From NCBI GenBank assembly GCA_964346395.1, contig CAYFUT010000098.1, positions 1 to 7,203 of the forward strand: 7,203 nucleotides of DNA, in the 5' to 3' direction. Numbering within the stretch: the stretch's first letter is position 1; each line of letters starts with the position of its first letter. The position numbers and the translations under genes are program-made. This DNA comes from CAYFUT01 sp964346395. GTDB taxonomy: Bacteria; Bacillota; Halanaerobiia; Halobacteroidales; Halobacteroidaceae. The notes below the pieces were generated by a model. The model saw only the letters and a list, made by a program, of their open reading frames with translations, made no database searches and was not told where the DNA came from. This document shows, in pieces, positions 1-6,037 of the stretch.

Positions 1-47
1 TCCCGGGGAATTCCTTTCCATTCAGCAAATTTTTCTGGTAAACTCAT
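1..47 (-). CDS. Start of a divergent gene, possibly a 4Fe-4S ferredoxin-type protein (truncated by window edge)
   Basis: Reading the minus strand from the ATG at 47-45 gives 15 codons, MSLPEKFAEWKGIPR, before the window ends. A strong AAGGAGGG ribosome binding site lies on the same strand at about 63-56, eight bases before the ATG, and a good promoter lies further upstream. This makes a real gene start convincing even though so little of it is visible. From memory, the segment WKGIPR close to the N-terminus resembles small cytoplasmic 4Fe-4S dicluster ferredoxin-like proteins whose next residues typically lead into the first Cys cluster. No cysteine is visible here, so the product is only a suggestion. 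Its promoter carries the same ArsR-type box as the arsR operon, which places it in that regulon. Confidence 0.6.
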   Translation of the reverse strand, partial: MSLPEKFAEWKGIPR

Positions 48-93
48 AAATTTTACCCTCCTTTTGTATAAATTTTAATTATTTTCGATTACA

Positions 94-122
94 ATATTAT
101 CATATTGTAATATAGTTGTCAA
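94..122 (-). promoter_or_regulatory. Promoter with embedded ArsR-type box, for the left-edge gene
   Basis: On the minus strand the -35 TTGACA is at 122-117 and the -10 TAATAT at 99-94, with a 17-base spacer. The 20-bp box ATATTACAATATGATAATAT covers 113-94, so it fills most of the spacer and all of the -10. A repressor bound there should exclude RNA polymerase. Transcription would start near 87, giving a leader of about 40 bases before the ATG at 47. The box differs from the arsR-promoter copy only at two central positions. Confidence 0.8.
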
Positions 123-148
123 GATAGCAAGTATTTTTTTACATATAC

Positions 149-177
149 TTGACAAAATTGCTAATATGGTTTATACT
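149..177 (+). promoter_or_regulatory. Sigma-A-type promoter for the universal stress protein gene
   Basis: TTGACA at 149-154 and TATACT at 172-177 are separated by 17 bases, a near-consensus vegetative promoter. It lies back to back with the minus-strand promoter, with the two -35 elements about 26 bases apart. The leader to the ATG at 272 is about 88 bases. This promoter lacks the 20-bp box found at four others in the window. It shares only the short string CTAATATG with it, at a different phase. Confidence 0.75.
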
Positions 178-187
178 TTTATTAGCA
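159..187 (+). repeat. Inverted repeat TGCTAATA / TATTAGCA around the usp -10
   Basis: Perfect 8-base arms lie at 159-166 and 180-187 with a 13-base gap that holds the -10 hexamer (172-177). The position is typical of a repressor operator. No family consensus that I recognise matches it, so the regulator is unknown. AT-rich DNA produces some such repeats by chance, but perfect 8-base arms centred on a -10 deserve a record. Confidence 0.4.
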
Positions 188-271
188 TATGTTCATAATG
201 GCATTTTTAAATTAATTTAATTAAAACAAATTTCTTAATAAAAAATCAATTTTTAAAGAGGAGGGAATATA

Positions 272-1129
272 ATGTTTAACCAAGGTAAGGTTTTATTGGC
301 AACTGATTTTTCAAAAGCAGCAGAAAAATTAAGTAATGGCTTGCCAGAATTAAAAAATATAGGTATTAAAGAAGTTCTAATTTTACAGGTGCTTGAGACT
401 GATATAAAAACTAAGACAGTAGAATATGCTGAGGAAATTGATAAGAGATTATTAAAAAAATGCAAAGAAAAAGTAGAAAATATGGGGTTGGAGGCTTCTA
501 TTAAAGTTGAAGAAGGAGAGCCAGCTGATAAAATTGTCAGTGTAGCTAATGAAGAAAATTGCAATTTAATATTAATGGGCTCTCATGGAGGTGGAGTAAT
601 AAAAGATGTTTTTCTAGGGAGCACTACTCATGATGTAATCAGAAAAAGTAATATTCCTGTTTTAATAGAAAAATATGAAGAACTTGAGACTAAAGATTTA
701 AAACCTATCGTTGAGAATAAGTTTGAAGATATTTTATTACCAGTAGATTTTTCTGATTCTACAACTAAGCTATTAGATGTAATGAAAAAAATAAGCACTC
801 CGTCAGAAAAGACTACAATAGTTTCTATAATTGAGAGTAGCAATAGTATGGAAAAGTTAAAAGAAAAGAAAAATGAAGTTAGAACTAAATTAGAAGAAAT
901 AAAAAGAGAATTAGCAGCTAACAATATGAATTGTAATTGTAATATAGAAGTAAGAAATGGTGATGCTGCCCAAAATATTATTGAGATTGCTGAAGAAAAA
1001 GAAAGCAATTTAATTATTATTTCCGATAGAGGTCAAAATTCTCTTAAAGACTTGTTAATTGGAAGTACTGCTGAACAGATAGCTAGAAAATCTCCTATCC
1101 CCGTCTTGTTGGTGCCGAGTAATAAATAA
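272..1129 (+). CDS. Tandem-domain universal stress protein (UspA family)
   Basis: The 285-residue protein contains two UspA domains, roughly residues 1-133 and 150-285, about twice the length of a single-domain family member. Each begins with the expected hydrophobic strand and conserved Asp (LATDFS, D12; LPVDFS, D159). Each ends with the nucleotide-binding loop. The first loop is a full G-2X-G-9X-G-S/T motif (GSHG at 103-106, GST at 116-118). In the second (251-266) the first Gly is Ser. The family binds ATP or other nucleotides in the cytoplasm and acts in stress adaptation, with no defined catalytic reaction. AGAGGAGGG at 257-265 supports the ATG at 272. The gene is transcribed alone from its own promoter, divergently from the left-edge gene. 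Its codons look more AT-rich than those of the exporters downstream. Confidence 0.93.
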   Translation: MFNQGKVLLATDFSKAAEKLSNGLPELKNIGIKEVLILQVLETDIKTKTVEYAEEIDKRLLKKCKEKVENMGLEASIKVEEGEPADKIVSVANEENCNLILMGSHGGGVIKDVFLGSTTHDVIRKSNIPVLIEKYEELETKDLKPIVENKFEDILLPVDFSDSTTKLLDVMKKISTPSEKTTIVSIIESSNSMEKLKEKKNEVRTKLEEIKRELAANNMNCNCNIEVRNGDAAQNIIEIAEEKESNLIIISDRGQNSLKDLLIGSTAEQIARKSPIPVLLVPSNK

Positions 1130-1130
1130 A

Positions 1131-1166
1131 CTATAATTTTTTAGGCGGATAGCGTAAAAAATATAG
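1131..1166 (+). other. AT-rich inverted repeat just after usp
   Basis: CTATA(A)TTTTTTA at 1131-1143 pairs with TAAAAAATATAG at 1155-1166, allowing one bulged A, around an 11-base GC-richer loop (1144-1154). It starts two bases after the usp stop codon. The stem is almost all A:U and no U-run follows it, so it is not a canonical intrinsic terminator. It might protect the 3' end or terminate weakly. No other terminator is visible between usp and the next gene. Confidence 0.3.
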
Positions 1167-1190
1167 GTAGATTTTAACAAAAAAATTAGT

Positions 1191-1219
1191 TTGATATTTA
1201 TATTAGAATATGTTAATAT
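1191..1219 (+). promoter_or_regulatory. Promoter with embedded, diverged ArsR-type box, for the MFS exporter
   Basis: TTGATA at 1191-1196 and TAATAT at 1214-1219 are 17 bases apart. TG at 1211-1212 makes an extended -10. The box ATATTAGAATATGTTAATAT covers 1200-1219 and matches the arsR-promoter copy at 17 of 20 positions, in the same phase: it starts at the fourth spacer base and ends with the -10. The TTGATA -35 is one base off consensus, which the extended -10 may offset. The leader to the ATG at 1289 is about 63 bases. Confidence 0.7.
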
Positions 1220-1288
1220 AATCACTGGAGTTTGATTTTTTACTTACTATATCGTATTATCCAAATATTACAATTAGGAGGCTAAAAC

Positions 1289-2452
1289 ATGAAAAGTAAA
1301 CAAGTAAATAAGATGTTGTTGGTTTTAGGTATGATGGCCTTTTTTGCGAATGGAGATAATTATGCAGTTGCACCACTGTTAATTGATATAGCAGAAGAGC
1401 TGCAGATAGAGGTCAGTAGTGCAGCTTTATCGGTGACTGCTTATATGGCTTCTTTCGGCTTATTTACAGTTTTATTTGGCCCGTTAGGAGATAGATTTGG
1501 GAAAGGGCGCATTATTAAGATTGCTGCTTTTGGGACGGCATTATTTAGTTCTTTAGGTTCGTTAGCTTATAATTTACCATCACTAGTCATTTTACGGACT
1601 ATTAATGGAGCTTTTGCTGCGGGAATTTTTCCAGTGACAATGGCTTTAATCGGGGATAGTTTTGCTGATGATCAGCGCCAAAGTGCAATTGCTAAAGTAA
1701 TGGGGATGATGTTTTTAGGTGGAGCTTCAGCGACTATATTGGGCGGAACTATCGCTTATTTTAGTTCCTGGCGGTTTGTTTATTTAACTTATGGCTTAGC
1801 GGAATTTGTTATTGCTGTAATTATGGTGCGAGTAATTGAGAGCGGGGAAAGTAAAATTGATAGCTTGAATTTCAAACAGGTGTATAGTGATGCTTTTGCT
1901 AATAAACAGTTGTTAACAGTGGTTGGGATTATCTTTTTAGTTGGGTATGCTGTTTTCGGCAGCTTTACTTATTCTGGGGAGTTTATTCAGCAGGTGACTG
2001 GCTATAATATCTTTTATGTCGGGTTGATGCTCAGTTTCTTTGGAATTGGAACAGTAGTCTTCGGCCGCAATGCTGATAAACTACGCCAAAAAGGCGGCGA
2101 TAAGTTTTTCTTATTTGCCGGAATGTTGGGTCTGGTTTCTTTGTTGACCTTATCTTTAACGTCTAATCCGGTTTTAATTGTACTCGGTTTATTTGGTTTT
2201 GGCGGTGCTTTCGTTTCTCTCCAGTCAACACTGGTTACTTATGCTCAGCGGGTAATGCCTAAAATGAGGGGGACTGCGATGTCTCTAGCTTCCTTTGCTA
2301 TGTTTGTCGGCGGGGGAGTAGGAACTTTTATTAACGGCTATGTGTTAAAATTTTGGACGGTAGCGTTAATCTTTTTAATTGCTGCTTTCTTTAAGTTGGC
2401 AATTGGAATTATTGCTAACAGTAAGATTGATCTTGGTAAATTAAAAGCTTAA
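1289..2452 (+). CDS. Major facilitator superfamily drug/toxicant exporter (DHA1-like, 12 TM)
   Basis: The 387-residue protein is hydrophobic along its whole length and has the usual size for a 12-TM MFS exporter of the inner membrane. The loop between TM2 and TM3 carries motif A (GPLGDRFGKGRI, 64-75). R103 sits at the motif B position, and the Gly-rich stretch around 139-153 in TM5 fits motif C, which marks proton-coupled exporters. A weaker motif A copy (FGRNADKLRQKG, about 258-269) begins the second half. An acidic residue in TM1 (D23) could take part in proton or cation coupling. TAGGAGG at 1275-1281 supports the ATG. The gene has its own promoter and a terminator behind it, so it is monocistronic. 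Its promoter shares the box of the arsR operon, suggesting that it exports the same class of compound or a product of it. The substrate cannot be read from sequence. Confidence 0.9.
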   Translation: MKSKQVNKMLLVLGMMAFFANGDNYAVAPLLIDIAEELQIEVSSAALSVTAYMASFGLFTVLFGPLGDRFGKGRIIKIAAFGTALFSSLGSLAYNLPSLVILRTINGAFAAGIFPVTMALIGDSFADDQRQSAIAKVMGMMFLGGASATILGGTIAYFSSWRFVYLTYGLAEFVIAVIMVRVIESGESKIDSLNFKQVYSDAFANKQLLTVVGIIFLVGYAVFGSFTYSGEFIQQVTGYNIFYVGLMLSFFGIGTVVFGRNADKLRQKGGDKFFLFAGMLGLVSLLTLSLTSNPVLIVLGLFGFGGAFVSLQSTLVTYAQRVMPKMRGTAMSLASFAMFVGGGVGTFINGYVLKFWTVALIFLIAAFFKLAIGIIANSKIDLGKLKA

Positions 2453-2460
2453 AGTTGTTA

Positions 2461-2492
2461 GCGGCCGACTTCTCGTTTGAGAAGTCGACCGC
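2461..2492 (+). terminator. Strong hairpin terminator after the MFS gene
   Basis: GCGGCCGACTTCTC (2461-2474) and GAGAAGTCGACCGC (2479-2492) form a 14-bp stem with a single C-A mismatch and a GTTT loop, eight bases after the exporter's stop codon. The U-tract is poor at first (AAAAATTT, then TTTTTT from about 2504), so termination may be less than complete. It separates the exporter from the flavoprotein unit. Confidence 0.7.
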
Positions 2493-2515
2493 AAAAATTT
2501 ACATTTTTTAATTTG

Positions 2516-2570
2516 AAGTTTAACTGTTCATTTGACAATTAATTTAGATAACTCTATAATAAGTTTAACT
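2516..2570 (+). promoter_or_regulatory. Consensus promoter of the flavoprotein gene, flanked by AAGTTTAACT direct repeats
   Basis: TTGACA (2532-2537) and TATAAT (2555-2560) are both perfect consensus hexamers with an ideal 17-base spacer. AAGTTTAACT occurs at 2516-2525, just upstream of the -35, and again at 2561-2570, immediately after the -10 and over the likely start site. The two copies are 45 bases apart. The core AGTTTAACT is itself a near-palindrome (AGTT-T-AACT). Two such sites bracketing a consensus promoter suggest repression, perhaps by looping, but the regulator is unknown. The 20-bp ArsR-type box is absent here. Confidence 0.7.
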
Positions 2571-2603
2571 TACTGCAGTTAGATAGTGGAGAGGAGAATA
2601 ATA

Positions 2604-3947
2604 ATGAAAAAAGCAGTTATTATTGGGGGAAGTGATGTGGGAATAAGTGCAGCTCTTCGGATCCGCGAACTTGATGATAATATCAGGCCGTTAGTTATTG
2701 CTAATAATGCTTTTCCTAATTACAGCATTTGTGGAATTCCCTTTTATCTTGGCGGGGAAGTAGAGAAGTGGCAGGATTTGGCTCATAGGGATAGTGAAGA
2801 TATAAAAGAGGCTGGTATTGATTTAATGCTGGAAACAGAAGTAACCAATATCGATCCCGAAGAAAAGCTCTTAAAAGCAGTTAAAGATAGTGGAGAAGAA
2901 GTTGAAATAGAATATGATAAGCTTGTGTTAGGTACTGGAGGAAAAAATATTGTTCCCTCTATTAATGGAATTGACTTAGAAGAAGTATTTTTTATGCGCT
3001 GGATGGATGATAGTATTCAGTTTAACAAATATTTAGAAAATAATAATCCTGATCAAGCAGTAATTGTAGGGGGCGGATATGTAGGCTTGGAGATGACAGA
3101 AGCTCTGATTCGAAGAGGGTTAGAAGTTACCTTAGTAGAATTTGAAGATACTATCTTAAATACTGTAGCTAAACCGTTTAGGAAACTTGTGGAAAAGAAA
3201 CTGGCAGCAAAAGGAGCAGAAATAGTTACTGGGACAGCTGTAGAAAAGATAGAAAAGGAAAACAATGGCTTGCGAGTGTATGGTAGTGATGAGTTTAGTG
3301 TAGAAGCTGATACTGTTTTAATTTCTGTCGGGACAGAGCCTAACACTGAATTAGGAACTAAGGCTGGAATTGAAACAGGTGATTATGGTGCCTTTAAGGT
3401 TAATAAGAAAATGGAAACTAATCTAAAAGATATATATGCGGGTGGAGATTGTGCAGAAACATTAAATGCGGTAAGTAACGAATATACTTATTATGCTTTA
3501 GGCTCTATAGCACATAAGCACGGACGAATTATAGGAAGCAATATCTGTGGCCAAGATAGAGAATTTGCTGGTGCTCTGGGCACTCAATCAATAAAGATTT
3601 TTGATACGGTAATTGCGAGAACTGGTTTTGATGCAGAAGAAGCAGAAAATAACGGCTTTGAAGTTATAACAGCAACAATAAATACCTGGGATCATAAAGT
3701 ATATTATCCACCGGCTTATGAATTAAAGATTAAGGTAGTAGCTGATAAAGATTCCCGTAGAATTTTAGGAGCACAAATACTGGGCAATATAAACGCAGAA
3801 GTTTCTAAAAGACTAGATATATTTGCCTCAGCGATTTATAATGAAATGACAATAGAAAAAATTAGTAATTTAGATTTAAGTTATACTCCTCCGCTAAGCA
3901 GTCCCTGGGATCCGGTGCAGATGGCAGTTCAAGAATTGGATAAATAA
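2604..3947 (+). CDS. FAD/NAD(P)H-dependent disulfide reductase, CoA-disulfide reductase / NADH oxidase-like
   Basis: The 447-residue flavoprotein belongs to the pyridine nucleotide-disulfide oxidoreductases that use a single active-site cysteine. The N-terminal FAD-binding strand-loop reads VIIGGSDVGIS (5-15). C43 in NYSICGIPFY lies where CoA-disulfide reductase has its catalytic Cys43. The NAD(P)H-binding loop is VGGGYVG (155-161), with E179 near the end of the next strand, which favours NADH. The second FAD motif is IYAGGDCAE (277-285). The C-terminus carries the dimerisation domain, with YTPPLSSPWDP near the end. There is no fused rhodanese domain. A GTG at 2586 is in frame, but the purine-rich site at about 2588-2597 lies after it and seven bases before the ATG at 2604, so the ATG was chosen. 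The likely reaction is NAD(P)H-dependent reduction of a low-molecular-weight disulfide, or of oxygen or peroxide. Its place beside an ars-type operon suggests a role in thiol homeostasis. Confidence 0.85.
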   Translation: MKKAVIIGGSDVGISAALRIRELDDNIRPLVIANNAFPNYSICGIPFYLGGEVEKWQDLAHRDSEDIKEAGIDLMLETEVTNIDPEEKLLKAVKDSGEEVEIEYDKLVLGTGGKNIVPSINGIDLEEVFFMRWMDDSIQFNKYLENNNPDQAVIVGGGYVGLEMTEALIRRGLEVTLVEFEDTILNTVAKPFRKLVEKKLAAKGAEIVTGTAVEKIEKENNGLRVYGSDEFSVEADTVLISVGTEPNTELGTKAGIETGDYGAFKVNKKMETNLKDIYAGGDCAETLNAVSNEYTYYALGSIAHKHGRIIGSNICGQDREFAGALGTQSIKIFDTVIARTGFDAEEAENNGFEVITATINTWDHKVYYPPAYELKIKVVADKDSRRILGAQILGNINAEVSKRLDIFASAIYNEMTIEKISNLDLSYTPPLSSPWDPVQMAVQELDK

Positions 3948-4073
3948 CGTTTATTTTCTTAGCATATAACAAAGAATCTAATGGAAAAACAAAGTAATTG
4001 GAAAAATATACGTTAAGTTAATACGTATCTAATAAGTAGTAGAGATTAATAGAGAAAAAATGGGGCTATCTAA
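3948..4073. other. Intergenic stretch with a weak hairpin, no gene seen
   Basis: Nothing here looks coding. ATACGT (4008-4013) and ACGTAT (4023-4028) form a 6-bp inverted repeat with a 9-base loop but no U-run, so no convincing terminator follows the flavoprotein gene. An imperfect direct repeat (AACAAAG, a variable gap, then TAATGGAAAAA or TAATTGGAAAAA) spans about 3968-4006. Read-through into the arsR operon is possible. Confidence 0.4.
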
Positions 4074-4102
4074 TTGACAACTATATTCTAATATGATAAT
4101 AT
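4074..4102 (+). promoter_or_regulatory. Promoter with embedded ArsR-type box, for the arsR-permease-thioredoxin operon
   Basis: TTGACA (4074-4079) and TAATAT (4097-4102) have a 17-base spacer. The box ATATTCTAATATGATAATAT covers 4083-4102. Here the dyad is longest: ACTATATT (4080-4087) is the exact reverse complement of AATATAGT (4098-4105). Location ahead of the regulator's own gene is typical of ArsR-family autorepression. The leader to the ATG at 4173 is about 65 bases. Confidence 0.85.
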
Positions 4103-4172
4103 AGTAAGTAGTTAGATTGTATGCTGCTTAATAAGTAAATGTAGTTGAACATTAAATTAAGGAGGAGCGGAA

Positions 4173-4505
4173 ATGGCTGATCAATTTTATGAAGCTAGAG
4201 CAGAAATTGCTAAAGCCCTAGCTCATTCTACTCGCCTTCAAATTGTAGAAATTTTGAATACGGAGGGGAAACATTGCGTTTGTGAACTGACGGAAAAAAT
4301 TGATGCTAGTCAATCTAGTATTTCAAAACACTTAAGTGTTTTGAAAAAAGCAGGCATTGTTGCTGGCGCTAAAAAAGGAAATCAAGTATTTTATCACCTA
4401 AGAATTCCTTGTATTTCTAACTTTTTTAATTGTTTAGATCAAGTATTAGCTGAAGATTTAAAAAGGAAACAGCAGCAATTAAAAAAGGAGGGGTATGGTG
4501 ACTAA
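4173..4505 (+). CDS. ArsR/SmtB-family metal(loid)-responsive repressor
   Basis: The 110-residue winged-helix dimeric repressor has the usual family length. The sensing helix reads HCVCELTEKI, with C35 and C37 forming the CxC of the ELCVCDL-type site used for As(III)/Sb(III) and soft metals. The recognition helix follows (SQSSISKHLSVLKKAG, about 46-61), then the wing (KKGNQVFYHL, 67-76). Two further cysteines in the last helix, C80 and C87 (PCISNFFNCL), are not part of the E. coli ArsR site and could complete a three- or four-thiolate site. AAGGAGGAG at 4159-4167 supports the ATG. The stop overlaps the permease start, so the two are co-translated. It probably represses its own operon and, from the shared boxes, three other promoters here. 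The ligand may be As(III), an organoarsenical, Sb(III) or a soft metal. Confidence 0.92.
   Translation: MADQFYEARAEIAKALAHSTRLQIVEILNTEGKHCVCELTEKIDASQSSISKHLSVLKKAGIVAGAKKGNQVFYHLRIPCISNFFNCLDQVLAEDLKRKQQQLKKEGYGD
4485..4500 (+). promoter_or_regulatory. Ribosome binding site that leaves the permease start ambiguous
   Basis: AAGGAGGGG at 4485-4493 sits inside the 3' end of arsR. The ATG at 4495 is only three bases from the end of AGGAGG (4486-4491), closer than usual. The GTG at 4498, in the same frame, has a more typical six-base gap. Either start overlaps arsR and would couple its translation to the permease. The choice changes the protein by a single residue. Confidence 0.6.
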
Positions 4506-5667
4506 ATTTAAAAAGTTTTTGTTATATGTGGCAGTATTTTTACTAGTATATTTTATTCCGATGAGCAGTTCGCATATTCAGCAGGCTGTTGTAGAAGCAT
4601 TTACTATGCTGCATGAGTATGCTAGAGAACATGTGCTTCTTTGTTTGGTACCTGCCTTTTTTATAGCGGGAGGAATTTCTAATTTCATCTCGCAAGAAGC
4701 TGTAATTAAGTATTTTGGGGGACAGACGAAAAAGTGGATTTCTTATTCTGTTGCTTCTGTATCGGGAACTATTTTAGCGGTTTGTTCTTGTACTGTGCTG
4801 CCATTATTTGCTGGAATTTATAAGCGGGGAGCAGGAATTGGCCCGGCGATAGCCTTTCTCTATTCTGGTCCGGCTATTAATGTTCTGGCAATTGTGTTAA
4901 CGGCTCGGGTATTAGGTTGGCAGATTGGATTAGCTAGAGCTGTAGGGGCAGTGGTTTTTGCTCTGGTAATTGGTTTATTAATGGCTATTATCTTTAGGGA
5001 AGAAGATAAAGAAAGATTAGAAGAATTTGTACAGGAAGCAGAGGAAACAGAAGGCCGCAGTGGGTGGCAGAATATTATTTATTTTGCTACTATGGTTTTA
5101 ATTTTGGTCTTTCTCACCTGGGCTAAGCCGTCTGAACCTTCAGGTTTATGGTATTGGATTTATCAGGTAAAGTGGCCGTTAGCAATAGGCTTGTTGGTTG
5201 CCTTAGGACTGCAGCTGTATAATTGGTTTACTAAGGATGAACTCTCTGATTGGATAGATGAAACCTGGAGTTTTGCGGAACAGATTATGCCCTTATTATT
5301 CGGCGGAGTTTTGATTGCCGGCTTTTTAATGGGTACTCCTGGTTCTAACGCCGGAATAATTCCTAAACAGTGGGTAGCTAACTTAGTCGGCGGTAATTCA
5401 ATTGTAGCTAACTTTATGGCGTCTATCTTGGGAGCGTTCATGTACTTTGCTACGCTGACAGAAATTCCGATTATTCAGGGGCTATTGAATTTAGGGATGG
5501 GGAAAGGACCTGCTTTGTCGCTGCTTTTGGCTGGCCCTGCTTTAAGTTTACCTAATATGTTAGTTATCCGTAGTGTTTTGGGAACTAAGAAAACATTAGT
5601 ATTTATTTCGTTAGTGGTAGTGATGGCTACTTTAACTGGTATGATTTATGGTACATTTGTGGTATAA
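4495..5667 (+). CDS. ArsP / SO_0444-type permease (PF03773 family), putative metalloid or organoarsenical exporter
   Basis: The 390-residue polytopic inner-membrane protein has about ten hydrophobic segments, split by an acidic loop at about 168-190. The signature CSCTVLPLF (97-105), followed by YKRGAG and GPAIAFLYSGPAIN (116-129), is that of the permease family that includes Campylobacter ArsP and proteins annotated as SO_0444-type Cu/Zn exporters. The C-terminal half repeats the pattern with TEIP (322-325) and GPALSLLLAGPALSLPN (338-354), so the protein has two related halves. C97 and C99 probably contact the thiol-reactive substrate. ArsP exports trivalent organoarsenicals; whether this protein does is inference. 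It overlaps arsR by 11 bases and is followed 41 bases later by a mini-thioredoxin, an arrangement often seen with this family. The ATG is annotated, and GTG at 4498 is equally possible. Confidence 0.9.
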   Translation: MVTKFKKFLLYVAVFLLVYFIPMSSSHIQQAVVEAFTMLHEYAREHVLLCLVPAFFIAGGISNFISQEAVIKYFGGQTKKWISYSVASVSGTILAVCSCTVLPLFAGIYKRGAGIGPAIAFLYSGPAINVLAIVLTARVLGWQIGLARAVGAVVFALVIGLLMAIIFREEDKERLEEFVQEAEETEGRSGWQNIIYFATMVLILVFLTWAKPSEPSGLWYWIYQVKWPLAIGLLVALGLQLYNWFTKDELSDWIDETWSFAEQIMPLLFGGVLIAGFLMGTPGSNAGIIPKQWVANLVGGNSIVANFMASILGAFMYFATLTEIPIIQGLLNLGMGKGPALSLLLAGPALSLPNMLVIRSVLGTKKTLVFISLVVVMATLTGMIYGTFVV

Positions 5668-5708
5668 TAAGAACAAACTTAATAAATTATTCTTAGGAGG
5701 GATGATTG

Positions 5709-5939
5709 ATGAAACTTACTGTTTATGGACCTGGATGTCAAAATTGTGTTAGTTTAGCTGATAATGCTGAAGCAGCAGCTAAAGAAGTAGGAGTTGACTA
5801 TGAATTAGAAAAAGTTGAAGATGTAGCAGAGATGGCAGAGGCAGGAGTAATGCAGACACCTGCTTTGGGAATTGATGGAGAGATCAAAGCTAGAGGAAAA
5901 GTTCCTAGTAAAGAGGAAATAAAAGATATGCTTTCCTAA
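5709..5939 (+). CDS. Mini-thioredoxin / redox-active disulfide protein 2 family
   Basis: The 76-residue cytoplasmic thioredoxin-fold protein has the redox motif GPGCQNC (7-13, Cys C10 and C13) directly after the first strand, and the cis-proline pair T50-P51. It matches the short 'redox-active disulfide protein 2' (TIGR00412-like) group rather than a full-length thioredoxin. AGGAGG at 5695-5700 is eight bases before the ATG at 5709. An in-frame TTG at 5706 is less likely. As the last gene of the arsR-permease operon, it may deliver reducing equivalents to the permease's substrate or to its paired cysteines, or reduce oxidised thiols. Its electron donor is not evident; the flavoprotein at 2604 is one candidate in the neighbourhood. 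Confidence 0.88.
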   Translation: MKLTVYGPGCQNCVSLADNAEAAAKEVGVDYELEKVEDVAEMAEAGVMQTPALGIDGEIKARGKVPSKEEIKDMLS

Positions 5940-5949
5940 CATAATAAAG

Positions 5950-5982
5950 AGGTCGGGTCAATTATTGGCTCGGCCTTTTTTT
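5950..5982 (+). terminator. Rho-independent terminator of the arsR operon
   Basis: AGGTCGGGTC (5950-5959) pairs with GGCTCGGCCT (5967-5976) as a 10-bp stem that includes three G-U pairs, with a 7-base AT loop. A run of seven T's (5976-5982) follows. It begins 11 bases after the mini-thioredoxin stop codon. Confidence 0.88.
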
Positions 5983-6008
5983 AATGTTATTTTTTTAGAG
6001 AGGTGTAT

Positions 6009-6037
6009 TTGACAACTATATTCCAATATGATAATAT
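6009..6037 (+). promoter_or_regulatory. Promoter with embedded ArsR-type box, for the glutaredoxin-Met-rich-DUF169 operon
   Basis: TTGACA (6009-6014) and TAATAT (6032-6037) are 17 bases apart. The box ATATTCCAATATGATAATAT covers 6018-6037 and differs from the arsR-promoter copy at one position. The 29-base -35 to -10 span is otherwise identical in the two promoters, so they should respond to the same repressor. Unlike the other three, it is followed by a very long leader. Confidence 0.85.

Noticed and set aside
155..177. A possible fifth ArsR-type box in the usp promoter, based on CTAATATG
   Set aside because: The match is limited to eight bases and is shifted by two bases relative to the -35. 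The end arms of the dyad are absent.
2586..2603. GTG start six codons upstream of the flavoprotein ATG
   Set aside because: The purine-rich ribosome binding site lies inside this extension, and the family's FAD motif normally begins within a few residues of Met, as it does from 2604.
4026..4074. TATCTAAT repeated at 4026-4033 and 4067-4074 upstream of the arsR promoter
   Set aside because: Short AT-rich repeats of this kind are expected by chance here, and no spacing or symmetry links them to the promoter.
5706..5708. TTG start one codon upstream for the mini-thioredoxin
   Set aside because: The ATG at 5709 has the better spacing from AGGAGG and is a stronger start codon.
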